64,000 nucleotides of DNA. Source: Sorangium cellulosum (GTDB lineage: Bacteria > Myxococcota_A > Polyangia > Polyangiales > Polyangiaceae). Numbering within the stretch: position 1 is the stretch's first letter; every line of letters begins with the position of its first letter. Shown one piece after another: positions 45,901 through 53,563 of this stretch. The position numbers and the translations under genes were made by a program. The notes under the pieces are model-generated. The model worked only from the letters and a program-made list of their open reading frames with translations, ran no database searches and had not been told where the DNA came from. The DNA lies in assembly GCF_002950945.1 (NCBI RefSeq), contig NZ_CP012673.1, positions 1,860,001 through 1,924,000 on the forward strand, in the 5' to 3' direction.

Positions 45901-45955
45901 AGAGTTCGTCGATGGGTATGCCGCAGGCGCGGCCCTGCCCGGCGAGAGCGCATAA
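39995..45955 (+). CDS. Hybrid Ser/Thr kinase - AAA ATPase - GAF - histidine kinase - receiver
   Basis: The ATG at 39995, behind a GGGAGGGG site, gives 1986 residues. Order of domains: Ser/Thr kinase-like (about 10-275; MHKDIKPQN, LDFGIAS, SPEQTGR), AAA/STAND ATPase with Walker A GGPSGIGKTAL (about 328) and Walker B LVMFLDDMQWAD (about 456), a long helical region, GAF (about 1330-1495), HisKA with His1530 (SHELRTPLNG), HATPase, and a receiver domain with Asp1823 (LVLMDLVMPGMDG). Its first ~1700 residues align in layout with the protein at 30857-36124, so the two are paralogues, but only this one has the receiver. A membrane anchor is not seen, so it is likely a cytoplasmic sensor. Confidence 0.92.
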   Translation: MELTEYALGDLAYEGSETRVYRAVHRPSGAQVAIKFPLAEVPSPRVMGRLVHEHQVLRRLAAVPGVARVHAFEQRDGTAALVLGDPGASSLEQVLARQGRLPLSAGLRFGRRLARVLEGVHAAGVMHKDIKPQNLLVDETYEQVTLLDFGIASLLSQEATEASIPEALEGTLAYISPEQTGRTARALDTRTDLYSLGVTLFEVLSGRRPFTDRDPLSLVHAHLAKNPPPLDTVVQEVPSAVSAIVSKLLAKDPERRYQTARGAAEDLEEALRALSERGTVEPFSLGKKDFSRKLRLPQVLVGREHDVERVGESFARAERGAAEFLLVGGPSGIGKTALVRTVYHDIAKAGRGLLVAGKHDQLARSTPYAAMAQAFGGLMRQWLSSPKAVLETWQDRIRSEVGDNARLIADVVPELDLVMGKLPPVPPVEGEQVLNRQKLTWLNFVRTVTTPNPPLVMFLDDMQWADSATLIILQTLLTDVERRSLLVIAAYRDNETPPEHPLWKLVEAVEASEARVSRLTVGPLSEEQVQKWVSRTLESEPRRVEPLARVQWQKTRGNPFFLERLLLSLHRQELLVRDAESGEWRWNQADLERAQITDNVVALLTDKVREMPDATQQLMGLAACAGHTFHLHDLERLSGWERARVTGALWPALQEELVVPVDGAYRPAQALGEVGDGALDATYRFLHDRVQQASYERISPEQRVLAHLEIGRRLWARYRAEGGTGQQLLELARHMNQGSARLTSVEELNDVARLNLEAARVAKAASSHRLMASLLENAQALLGERAKSEELALSVEIALEHLEAAYLLRDFDDVEARVLELLARPLGVVPWLSAQEIRVRCCLATGQYARGIELGIAALAERGFTFPATDEACQPALIEESAALDRWLEQDLGAFDRMPPDQSPEHRLIDALMTQTQLCSIYGGRPMLYTLIIVRIVSEAVRRGALTPAAALMISSFSNVWSVATGMYRRVLRWTEPGVRAAERVGSPMLPECLVLHGIYLLYSRPIDETGVFYEQAIAAGLKIGSFTGTSWGLLSDLFYYRVWRGMPLGQLDAYIKARWDLVQRAGDAVGRHHFEAVASYCDVLMTPDGAPKLLNDEPLPRGSLSLLADGDGFTGGLARTLEVYLFCVTGRWERALSRAREADQSRADILGMPQAADVALYLALSAAKCWHDAAGAEEQARLREHIEHGLQRMRYFAEGCAPNFLHKLRLVEAEYARVLGKTEEAIARYDEAIEHAREHRFLHIEALSIQLAAEFRLQTGKSHIGAMYLREARDAYARWGAVNVVAHLNAKYPALLRASMHGAAVERTMTAAGTTTTTGASAGASLDVNTAVRAAQALSSELDPERVVGRLMELLLENAGAQRGALVLREGEALSVVARLSVEGARIETGLSEPLEQSHDVPVTMVQYAARTGEPVVTGDVTSEARFAVDPYLASRAVLSLLALPLTHRGHLVGVLYLEHRDVPSAFPPARVEFLSVLASQTAIAVENATLYRDLEAKIKERTAELRIAKEAADRANRAKSDFLSSMSHELRTPLNGILGYAQVLSRAPELSVKSRDGVQVIKQSGEHLLSLLEDVLDLAKIEAGKMDLSSKRFDFQALVRTVVDLCRVRADQKGIAFTQEIRGVTAPAFYGDEKRLTQVLLNLLSNAIKFTERGSVALVVDELKRDPDEGSTLRFRVEDTGPGIASEHVSRIFDPFEQLGDHKAKSAGTGLGLAITKKIVDHMGGTIEVESEPGRGSAFTVTLTLAEGPASARADKALGWHTITGYRGARRTVLVVDDNRHNRALVSDLLVPIGFEVVEAEDGEAALRLAMERRPALVLMDLVMPGMDGHEATRRLRQMPELGEAVILISSANVSEAERREGVRAGWNDFLHKPVQADALFEKIQRFLGVEWIHAEEKAPVSAVRESGPLVPPSAEKLALLSRLVASGRVRNVVAEAVRMEESDPRLGPWLEQLRGLVRTYQMRKLKEFVDGYAAGAALPGESA

Positions 45956-46076
45956 CGACTCCGACGCGCTCGAGCAGGAGCACGCCGCCTCGTCGACGCG
46001 CACGGTGGGGGACGGGGGCCCGCTGGACCCGAGGCCCCTCCGCGGCGAACCAGGGACGGACCTGGCCGACAGCGCG

Positions 46077-46916
46077 CTAGAACTCGACCATCAGGCCCAG
46101 CGACGGATAGACGATGAAGCTGTCCAGATCGACCGAGGCCGTGGGCTCCTCGAGCACGTCGAGCTCTCCGCTCGCGAAGAGCTCGACGAGCGTCAGCTCG
46201 AAGCCGAAGAACACGTGTTTATAGCCGAACGCCGCGCCGGCCTGTCCGCCCACGTAGAGCCCGTTCCCGGAGAACGAGGCGATCTCTCGCTCGCCCGGGT
46301 AGCCGGTGAAGGCGGGCAGGTTCATGACGAGCCTCGTTCCGAACGTCGTCCACATCAGGCGGGGACCGCCCCAGACCCGGTACCATGTGCCCGCCTTGCC
46401 GACCTGGATGGGCAGATCGATCTGCCAGCGCGTGAAGTCCTCGAGCTCGACGACGTCGAGGAAGCTCCCGACGGGGAACCCGAGCACGTAGCGGCCCACG
46501 CCGGCGCCGACCGCGAGGTCGACTCCGTGCTTGTCGCTCTGCAGGAGCTGGTAACGGGTGCCCAGGCGGAGCGCGCTGCCGCTGTAGCGGAGGTTGAGCT
46601 CCCAGCGGTCGAGGGCGGTGTAGCCGACGCCGAGGTGCGGAGTGGCCGAGGGCGGGTTCAGCGCGAGCGCGGCGCCCGCCTCGAAGAGCGTCCTCCGCTC
46701 GCTCTCGGACAGCTCGCGCGACCCGGCGGCATCGGCCGCCTCGATGCCGGCGTCGACGAGCGAATGGATCGTGCCGGCCGGGAGCGAGACGTCCGTTCCG
46801 AGCGTGGCCTGGACATGACCTTTCGGCGCGACGTGGGCCGGCGCCAGCGTCGAGAGCACGGGAGCGCATCCGGTCGCGCACGTGGCGGCGAGGAGCGCGA
46901 GGGCGCTCGGCCGCAT
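46077..46916 (-). CDS. Putative barrel-like outer membrane lipoprotein
   Basis: The protein has 279 residues from the ATG at 46916, chosen because a lipoprotein signal (LLAATCATGCAP, Cys at about residue 17) follows; the longer frame to 47090 runs through the inverted repeat region and is not credible. The mature part has many amphipathic strands with Gly and aromatic residues (HLGVGYTALDRWELNLRYSG, YVGGQAGAAFGYKHVFFGFE) and ends in VEF with a terminal Phe, as in outer membrane barrels. No named family was recognised. It lies 122 bases from the hybrid kinase stop, in convergent orientation. Confidence 0.7.
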   Translation of the reverse strand: MRPSALALLAATCATGCAPVLSTLAPAHVAPKGHVQATLGTDVSLPAGTIHSLVDAGIEAADAAGSRELSESERRTLFEAGAALALNPPSATPHLGVGYTALDRWELNLRYSGSALRLGTRYQLLQSDKHGVDLAVGAGVGRYVLGFPVGSFLDVVELEDFTRWQIDLPIQVGKAGTWYRVWGGPRLMWTTFGTRLVMNLPAFTGYPGEREIASFSGNGLYVGGQAGAAFGYKHVFFGFELTLVELFASGELDVLEEPTASVDLDSFIVYPSLGLMVEF

Positions 46917-47058
46917 GGGGCCGCTCCACCACCTGGTCGATGCCCGAGAATCCGTTCTCTCTCTCTTCACGCCGCTCTCCTCGCAGGGCTCGGCCTGCCC
47001 TCGCAGACCTGGAAGGGCAAACGGGTTGAACCTGCCTGAAACGAGCAGAAGTTCGATA

Positions 47059-47140
47059 CGCCAAGGCGCCAAGAACGCCAAGAACGCCAAGAAGAAGGAG
47101 ATAATATCTTGGCGTCCTTGGCGTTTTGGCGTCCTTGGCG
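47059..47140. repeat. Long imperfect inverted repeat (33-bp arms)
   Basis: The left arm (47059-47091) and right arm (47108-47140) pair at 27 of 33 positions around a 16-base AT-rich loop. Each arm is itself built of about four CGCCAAGRA-like units, so the element is both a tandem and an inverted repeat. It lies behind the stop of the pseudokinase gene (47175) and upstream of the lipoprotein gene, where it could act as a transcription terminator or RNA-stabilising hairpin. It may also be a dispersed REP/MITE-like element; one copy in the window cannot tell. Confidence 0.9.
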
Positions 47141-47174
47141 GTCTATTGCTCGCTCTATCAACGTGATCGGTGTC

Positions 47175-48638
47175 CTAGGGCGATGCGTCCCTGTCCTCCA
47201 CCGGCGCGCCCGCGTCCGGCGCGGGGCGGTCGATGCGCATGCTCACGTCGATCGTGACCGTCTGCCCCGCCGAGATCGTGATCGTGCGCTTCTCCTCGGG
47301 CGCGTTCGGGTGCCGGAACGTGACGAAGTGCCGCCCCGCCTGGAGCGGGATCGCGCGGGCCATCGGCGTCACGTCGATGAGCTCCCCGTCGACGACGACC
47401 TCCGCCCACGGCCTCGCGAGCACCTTCAGGTAGCCGCGCTCCCCCGAGGCGGCGCCGGGCTCCCGGCCCTCGGCGCTGGGCGGCCCGGCCGCGTCCTGCT
47501 GGCGGAAGCCGAGCTCGATCAGCGCGCCGCCCGCGACGATCAGCGCGAAGACGGTCGCCAGCCGGCGCACGTCGGGCGCGAGCGGCGGCGCGTGCCGTCG
47601 CTCGGGGGCGGGGCGGGCGGCCGGCACGTCCGCGGGCGGGAGCTCGTCGCCGCCGAGCTTCGCCGCCGCGAGCGCCTTCACGACGAGCGCGCGCGCCGGC
47701 GGCTGCGCGCGCTCCGAGAGCTCCTCGGCCAGCGCGTCCGCGACCGCGCGGCCGCTCTCGTAGCGCTGCTCCGGCTCCTTCTCGAGGCACCGGAGCACCA
47801 CCCGCTCGAGGCCGCGCGACACGTCCGGCAAGAGCGCGCGCAGCGGCTGCGGCGGCGCGCTGCGGATGCGGTGCGCCACCGCCCTGCCGTCGGCCCACCG
47901 CTCGTCATCCCGCTCCCGCTCGCGCTCGCGCGGCGCGCGGCTCCCGCCCGCTCCCCCTGCGCCGCCCGCGCCGTCCGGCGCCTCCGCCCGCGGCGGGTCG
48001 AACGGCCGCACGCCCGTGAGCATCTCGAACAGCATGACGCCGAGCGCGAACACGTCCGCCTGCGGGCCGGTCTCCGCCCCGAGGATCTGCTCCGGCGCCA
48101 TGTAATCGGGCCGCGCGAACGTGTCGCTGCCCTCGAACGGCTCGGGCAGCGACGGGAGCCGGCCGTCGAACGCCGCGGCGAACTCGAGGATCTTCACGCC
48201 GCCCGACGGCGTCACGACGACGCGCTCGGGGCGCAGCTCGCGGTGCACCACGCCCCGCTCGTGTGCGTGCCCGAGGCCGCGCGCGATCTCCAGCGCGATC
48301 GCCGCCGCCGCGCCCTCGTCGAGGCGGCCGGCCCGCGCGCAGAGCGCCGCGAGCGTCGGCCCCGAGAGCGGCTCCAGCACGAGCCAGATCCGGTCCTCGT
48401 CGCGCTGGAAGTCGTGGATGTCGACGATGTTCGGGTGCCGGATGCGGGCGAGGATCTTCGCCTCGCGCTCGAGGCCGGCCGCGAACGCGCTCGCGGCCGA
48501 CACCGTGGGCTTCAGCGTCTTGACCAGCGCCGCCCGGCCGAGCTCTGCGTGCTCGGCCCGGTACGTCACCGTGAGCGCCCGCGCCGAGACGGCCTCGCGC
48601 AGGATGTACGGGCCGAGCTGCCTCTCGTCGGCGACCAC
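47175..48638 (-). CDS. Ser/Thr pseudokinase with transmembrane helix and PEGA domain
   Basis: The protein has 487 residues with a GTG start at 48638, 13 bases behind the phosphoglycerate mutase stop. The N-terminal 280 residues have the kinase fold (ALVKTLKP with Lys40, RHPNIVDIHDF, APEQILG), but the catalytic residues are lost. The Gly loop is absent, HRD is HRE (132-134), the catalytic Lys and Asn are Arg, and DFG is LEF (151-153). A disordered linker, one membrane helix (VFALIVAGGALIELGF) and a periplasmic PEGA domain (GYLKVLARPWAEVVVDGELI) follow. It is probably a scaffold or sensor rather than an active kinase. The operon with gpmI is unusual. Confidence 0.85.
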   Translation of the reverse strand: MVADERQLGPYILREAVSARALTVTYRAEHAELGRAALVKTLKPTVSAASAFAAGLEREAKILARIRHPNIVDIHDFQRDEDRIWLVLEPLSGPTLAALCARAGRLDEGAAAAIALEIARGLGHAHERGVVHRELRPERVVVTPSGGVKILEFAAAFDGRLPSLPEPFEGSDTFARPDYMAPEQILGAETGPQADVFALGVMLFEMLTGVRPFDPPRAEAPDGAGGAGGAGGSRAPRERERERDDERWADGRAVAHRIRSAPPQPLRALLPDVSRGLERVVLRCLEKEPEQRYESGRAVADALAEELSERAQPPARALVVKALAAAKLGGDELPPADVPAARPAPERRHAPPLAPDVRRLATVFALIVAGGALIELGFRQQDAAGPPSAEGREPGAASGERGYLKVLARPWAEVVVDGELIDVTPMARAIPLQAGRHFVTFRHPNAPEEKRTITISAGQTVTIDVSMRIDRPAPDAGAPVEDRDASP

Positions 48639-48651
48639 TACCGCGCGACCG

Positions 48652-50280
48652 CTACTGCTTCACGCGGAGCGAGCGCCCCGTCATCGCCGCGGGCTGCGGG
48701 AGGCCGAGGATCTCGAGCATCGTCGGCGCGACGTCGCAGATGCGCCCGCCCGACCGGAGCACGACGCCCGGGTCGTGCTGGTTCAGGTAGTAGAACGGCA
48801 CCGGGTTCAGCGTGTGGGCCGTGTGCGGGTTGCCGTGCTCGTCCTTCATCTGCTCGCAGTTGCCGTGATCCGCCGTGATCATCAGCGCGCCGCCGGCCTC
48901 GCGCACCGCGGCCGCGATGTCCCCGAGCCCCTTGTCGACCGCCTCGACCGCGTGGATGGCGGCCTCGAGGATGCCCGTGTGCCCGACCATGTCCGGGTTC
49001 GCGAAGTTCACCAGGATGAAGTCGTACTTCCCGCTCTTGATCGCGGCCACGACCTCGCTCGCGACGCCGGCCGCGCTCATCTCGGGCTTCTGGTCGTACG
49101 TGGCGACGTCGCGCGGCGAGGGCACGAGCTTCCTGTCCTCGCCCGGGAACGTCTCCTCGCGCCCGCCGTTGAAGAAGTACGTGACGTGCGCGTACTTCTC
49201 GGTCTCCGCGCACCGGAGCTGCGTCATCCCGGCGCGGCTGATCTCCTCGGGGAACGAGCGCGTCACCTCGTCCTTGGGGAACGCGACCGGCAGCTTCAGC
49301 GCCGCGTCGTACTCGGTCATGCAGCTGTAGCAGTGCTCCTGGAAGGCGTAGACCGGCTTGCCGCGGTCCGTGAGCTGCTCCGCGACCTCGGGCGGGAGGT
49401 TCCGCCGCGTGAGCATCGCCGAGATCTCGCGCATGCGGTCGGGCCGGAAGTTGACGGCGAGGCCGACCTCCTCGCCTTGCCACTCCCAGGCGGGGGTCGG
49501 CGACGCGAAGTCGGCGACGAGGTCGCCCTTGATGCCGGTGTAGTCGCCGATGCGGACGGGCTCGACGAACTCGTCCGTCTTCCCGCGGGCGTACGACTGC
49601 TGGATCGCCTCGAACGCCGTCTCGACGGTCGGGGCGTCGCCGCGCACGATCGCCGTATAGGCCTTCGTGACGCGGTCCCAGCGCTTGTCGCGGTCCATGG
49701 CGAAGTACCGGCCCGAGATGGTGCCGATGACCCCGATGCCCTCGAGCGCCGCCTCGATCTTCTGGACGTAGCCCCACGCGCTCTTCGGCGGGGTGTCGCG
49801 GCCGTCGAGGAAGGCGTGCAGGACGATGGGCACCTCGTGGAACTTCGCGAGCTGGAACAGCGCGAGGAAGTGCTCGAGCGACGAGTGCACGCCGCCGTCC
49901 GAGACCAGCCCGAAGAGGTGCAGGCGACACCCGCGGTCCTTCGCGGTGCGGAACGTCCTGTCGATGACCTCGTTCGAGCCGAGCTTGTTCTCGGCGATGG
50001 CGACGTCGATGCGCGAGATGTCCATCAGCGCGATCCTGCCCGCCCCGAAGTTCAGGTGGCCGACCTCGCTGTTGCCCATCTGCCCGACCGGGAGGCCGAC
50101 GTCGGGGCCGCTCGTCCCGATCAGCGTCTTCTGGGCCTCGCGCTTGATCGCGTCGAGGTGCGGCATCGTCGCGAGGGCGATCGCGTTCTGGTCCTTTTCT
50201 TCGCGCTCGCCGAATCCATCGAGGATGCAGAGGACGAGCGGGCGGGGACGGGTACCGGGGGAAGGTGCGGCTTCGCTCAT
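48652..50280 (-). CDS. gpmI: 2,3-bisphosphoglycerate-independent phosphoglycerate mutase
   Basis: The protein has 542 residues from the ATG at 50280. It shows the alkaline-phosphatase-type metal site: LCILDGFG (Asp21), nucleophile Ser71 in GQMGNSEVGHLNFGAGRIAL, HAFLDGRDTPP, the NFRPDRMRE block, NFANPDMVGHTG and MITADHGNCEQM. It interconverts 3- and 2-phosphoglycerate in glycolysis and gluconeogenesis using two divalent metal ions (usually Mn). Length is slightly above the usual 510-515, from a short N-terminal addition and small insertions (for example near ASPTPAWEWQGEE). It is the first gene of a two-gene operon with the pseudokinase. Confidence 0.95.
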   Translation of the reverse strand: MSEAAPSPGTRPRPLVLCILDGFGEREEKDQNAIALATMPHLDAIKREAQKTLIGTSGPDVGLPVGQMGNSEVGHLNFGAGRIALMDISRIDVAIAENKLGSNEVIDRTFRTAKDRGCRLHLFGLVSDGGVHSSLEHFLALFQLAKFHEVPIVLHAFLDGRDTPPKSAWGYVQKIEAALEGIGVIGTISGRYFAMDRDKRWDRVTKAYTAIVRGDAPTVETAFEAIQQSYARGKTDEFVEPVRIGDYTGIKGDLVADFASPTPAWEWQGEEVGLAVNFRPDRMREISAMLTRRNLPPEVAEQLTDRGKPVYAFQEHCYSCMTEYDAALKLPVAFPKDEVTRSFPEEISRAGMTQLRCAETEKYAHVTYFFNGGREETFPGEDRKLVPSPRDVATYDQKPEMSAAGVASEVVAAIKSGKYDFILVNFANPDMVGHTGILEAAIHAVEAVDKGLGDIAAAVREAGGALMITADHGNCEQMKDEHGNPHTAHTLNPVPFYYLNQHDPGVVLRSGGRICDVAPTMLEILGLPQPAAMTGRSLRVKQ

Positions 50281-50508
50281 GGGCGCGGAATCTACAACGA
50301 AGTTGCGACGATCGGGGGGTAGAGCTCCGGGAATTTCGACCCGCCGGACGCGCCGCGACCCCGGCCCGGACCCCTGGCGGTGAAGGCCGCGGGACCCCTG
50401 GCGGTGAAGGTCGCGCGGCGCGCCGGCCGCTGCGGGGGGCGGGCTGCGGCCGGTCTCTGCCCGGGCGACGGCGCCGGTCGACGGCGGCGCGCGTGCTAAC
50501 CTCGGCCC
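50281..50508. other. Divergent intergenic region with a 24-bp direct repeat
   Basis: Between gpmI (minus) and the Uma2-like gene (plus). The sequence GGACCCCTGGCGGTGAAGG occurs twice with a period of 24 bases (from 50368 and 50392). On the plus strand TGCTAACCT (50494-50502) is an extended -10 type element ending 6 bases before the ATG at 50509, which implies a leaderless mRNA. Confidence 0.5.
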
Positions 50509-51075
50509 ATGGCCGACTGCGCGCGCCGCGCCACCTACCAGGATGTGCTTGACACGCCCCCGAACCAGGTGGCGGAGATCTTGAACGGCGTCCTCCACGC
50601 GACCCCGAGGCCCTCGCTGTCCTGCCGCAACGTCACCTCGGTGCTCGCCGGCGAGCTCTACCTGCCCTTCCGCCGCGGCATCAAGGGGCCCGGGCGGTGG
50701 GCGCTGCTCGTGGAGCCCGAGCTGCACCTCGGCACCGATCCGGACATCGTGATGCCGGACATCGCCGCGTGGCGCCGCGACCGGATGCCGCAGATCCCGA
50801 TGCGGAACGCGGCCATCTTCCTCGCGCCCGACTGGGTGTGCGAGGTAATCTCGCCGTCCACCGAGGCGATCGATCGCGGCGACAAGATGGCCATCTACGC
50901 GCGCGAGCACGTGGCCCACTACTGGCTCATCGATCCGCGGCTGAGATCGCTCGAGGTCCACCGCATCGACGCGGGGCGGTTCGTGCGCATCGGCGCGTGG
51001 GAGGGCGACATCACCGTGCGCGCGCCGCCGTTCGACGCGGTCGAGATCGAGCTCGGCGTGCTCTGGCAGGAATAA
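50509..51075 (+). CDS. Uma2 family (DUF820) putative endonuclease
   Basis: The protein has 188 residues. It has the PD-(D/E)XK-like core of the Uma2 family: EPELHLGTDPDIVMPDIAAW, then WVCEVISPSTEAIDRGDKM (the E...K part) and HYWLIDPRLRSLEVHR. The family is very abundant in cyanobacteria and myxobacteria, is thought to be nuclease-derived, and has no settled function. A TAACCT -10 element 6 bases before the ATG suggests a leaderless transcript. There is no operon partner; the phytochrome gene starts 142 bases downstream. Confidence 0.9.
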   Translation: MADCARRATYQDVLDTPPNQVAEILNGVLHATPRPSLSCRNVTSVLAGELYLPFRRGIKGPGRWALLVEPELHLGTDPDIVMPDIAAWRRDRMPQIPMRNAAIFLAPDWVCEVISPSTEAIDRGDKMAIYAREHVAHYWLIDPRLRSLEVHRIDAGRFVRIGAWEGDITVRAPPFDAVEIELGVLWQE

Positions 51076-51217
51076 CGCGCAGGAGTGACGCGGGCGCCGC
51101 GCAGCGCGCAGGAAGAACGCAGGAAGAGCGCCGGCGCAGCGCTTGCGTTCGATCTGCCACGTTCCCAAGGATCCCGGGGGCCTGAGGCGGCCATCGCGGG
51201 TCGCCGAGGGGGGTGGC

Positions 51218-53563
51218 ATGGCGGACTTCGACGAGGGAGGGCGCGGCGGCCCCGGGGAGGCGGGAGGGATCGACCGGAGCGGGGAGCTCGACCTGAGCAG
51301 CTGCGCGCGCGAGCCCATCCACATCCCCGGGTCGATCCAGCCGCACGGGGTGCTCTTCGCGCTGAAGGAGCCCGAGCTCACGATCGTCCAGGTGAGCTCG
51401 AACACCGCGGATCTCCTCGGGATCCAGCCGCTCTCCCTGCTCGGCGAGGCGATCTTCAGCCTGCTCGATCGCGCCTCGGTCTGCTGCCTCCGGGGCGTCG
51501 TGGCCGGCGGGGTCGCCCGCGGCAAGAGCCCGCTCCCGGTGACCGTGGCGGGCGCGCGCTTCGACGGGGTCCTCCACCGCTCCGGCGGGCTCCTCGTGCT
51601 CGAGATCGAGCCGTCGCAGCCGGAGGAGTGCTGTGACAACCTGCTCGAACGGACGTTCGCCATCGTCGAGCGGCTCAGGGCGGCGCCGACGGTGGCGGAG
51701 CTCTGCCAGCGCGCGGCCGAGGAGATCGGCCGGCTGACGTCCTTTGACCGGACGATGGTGTACCGGTTCCACGGCGACGACCACGGGGAGGTGATCGCCG
51801 AGTCGTGTGCTCCGGGCATGGAGTCTTATCTCCACCTCCACTATCCCGCTTCCGACATCCCCGAGCAGGCGCGCCGGCTCTACACCATCAACCGGACGCG
51901 GCACATCGTCGACGTGGACTACCCGCCGGCCGCCATCCTCCCTCCGGACAACCCGCTCACCGGGGAGCCCCTCGATCTCTCGTCCTCCGTGCTGCGCAGC
52001 GTGTCCCCGGTCCACCTCCAGTACCTGCGCAACATGGGGGTGCGCGCGTCGATGTCGGTCTCCCTCCTGCGAGGCGGCGCGCTCTCCGGGCTCATCGCGT
52101 GCCATCACCGGAGCCCTCACCGCGTCTCCTTCAGGCAACGCATGGCGTGCGAGCTCCTCGGCCAGATCTTCGCGTGGAAGCTGGAGACGAGGGAGCAGCG
52201 CGCGTGCGCCGAGGCGCGGCTGCGGGCGAGCGCCGTCCGCGCCCGGCTGCTCGAGCAGATGACGTCCCGGAGGGACATCGCCGGCGGCCTCTCGGCGGGG
52301 CCGACGACGGTCCTCGACCTCATCGACGCGGGCGGCGCGGCCATCTGCCAGGAGGGCCGGTGGACGCGCCTCGGCGAGACGCCCGACGCCGCGGACCTCG
52401 ACGCGCTCGGCCGCTGGCTGGAGACGCACAGCGCCGAGACGACCTATGCCACCGAGTGCCTGCCGGCGGAGCAACCCGGGCTCGAGCACGTGAAGGACGT
52501 CGCGAGCGGCGTGCTCGCGATCCTGTTCTCCGGCGCGCCGTGCTCCGTCGTGGCGTGGTTCCGGCCCGAGGTCGAGAAGAGCGTCGTCTGGGCCGGGGAT
52601 CCCGGCAAGGGGTGCCCTCCCGGCGGGGAGCCGCTCTTGCCGCGGGCGTCCTTCGCCGCGTGGCGGCAGCTCGTCCGCCTGCGGTCGTCGCCGTGGGAGC
52701 CCTGCGACGTCGCCGCGGCGGAGGATCTCCGGGACGCGATCGTGGGCGTCGTGCTGAGCAGGGCGTCCGAGCTCGATCGGCTGAACCGCGAGCTCCAGGA
52801 GGCCGTGCGGGTCCGCGACGACTTCCTGTCGATGGCCTCGCACGAGCTCAGGACCCCCCTCTTCACGCTCGCGCTCCAGATCGACGGGCTGGCCAGGGCC
52901 GCGGGCGGGCGCCGGGACGCGCCCGCCCCGGAGCGGCTCCTCTCCCGGATCGACGTGGCGCGGCGCCAGGTGAAGCGCCTCGAGCAGCTCGTCGGCGGCC
53001 TGCTCGACTTCTCGCGCATCAGCGCCGGCAAGCTCGCGCTCGACCTCCAGGAGGTGAGCCTCGCGGGCCTGCTCCGCGACGTGGAGGCCCGCTTCTCCGA
53101 CGACCTGAAGGCAGCCGGCTGCAAGCTCTCCGTGCGGCTCGACGGGTGCGAGGACGTCGTCGGCCGGTGGGACCCGATGCGGCTCGACCAGGTCCTCACG
53201 AACCTGCTCTCCAACGCGATCAAGTACGGCGCCGGCGCGCCGATCGAGATCGAGGCGGCGCGGCGCGGCGATCACGTCCGCGTCGCGGTGATCGATCACG
53301 GCATCGGCATCGATCCGGACGCCCAGGCGCGGATCTTCGAGCGCTTCGAGCGGGCGGTCTCCTCCGGCCACTACAGCGGCTTCGGGCTCGGCCTGTGGAT
53401 CGTGCACCACATCGTGGAGCGGCTCGGCGGCGCCATCCGGGTGAGCTCGGCGCCGGGGCAGGGCGCCACGTTCACCGTCGAGCTGCCGCTCGCGGGCCCG
53501 GGCCCCGGCGCGCCGGCGTCGCTCGAGCCCCCTCGGGCCGGCGGAGGAGCGGGCAATGCCTGA
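51218..53563 (+). CDS. bphP: Bacteriophytochrome histidine kinase
   Basis: The ATG at 51218 gives 781 residues. The photosensory part is PAS-GAF-PHY. Cys29 in SSCAREPIHIPGSIQPHG is the biliverdin-attachment Cys of bacteriophytochromes; the GAF domain has the DIP motif (Asp213, PASDIPEQARRLYTIN) and the HH pair in LIACHHRSPHR; the PHY tongue has PRASF. The transmitter has His542 (MASHELRTPL) and an HATPase domain with GFGLGLWIVHHI. It should switch between red and far-red forms and phosphorylate the response regulator encoded next, which overlaps it by 8 bases. No heme oxygenase gene for biliverdin is nearby. Confidence 0.95.
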   Translation: MADFDEGGRGGPGEAGGIDRSGELDLSSCAREPIHIPGSIQPHGVLFALKEPELTIVQVSSNTADLLGIQPLSLLGEAIFSLLDRASVCCLRGVVAGGVARGKSPLPVTVAGARFDGVLHRSGGLLVLEIEPSQPEECCDNLLERTFAIVERLRAAPTVAELCQRAAEEIGRLTSFDRTMVYRFHGDDHGEVIAESCAPGMESYLHLHYPASDIPEQARRLYTINRTRHIVDVDYPPAAILPPDNPLTGEPLDLSSSVLRSVSPVHLQYLRNMGVRASMSVSLLRGGALSGLIACHHRSPHRVSFRQRMACELLGQIFAWKLETREQRACAEARLRASAVRARLLEQMTSRRDIAGGLSAGPTTVLDLIDAGGAAICQEGRWTRLGETPDAADLDALGRWLETHSAETTYATECLPAEQPGLEHVKDVASGVLAILFSGAPCSVVAWFRPEVEKSVVWAGDPGKGCPPGGEPLLPRASFAAWRQLVRLRSSPWEPCDVAAAEDLRDAIVGVVLSRASELDRLNRELQEAVRVRDDFLSMASHELRTPLFTLALQIDGLARAAGGRRDAPAPERLLSRIDVARRQVKRLEQLVGGLLDFSRISAGKLALDLQEVSLAGLLRDVEARFSDDLKAAGCKLSVRLDGCEDVVGRWDPMRLDQVLTNLLSNAIKYGAGAPIEIEAARRGDHVRVAVIDHGIGIDPDAQARIFERFERAVSSGHYSGFGLGLWIVHHIVERLGGAIRVSSAPGQGATFTVELPLAGPGPGAPASLEPPRAGGGAGNA

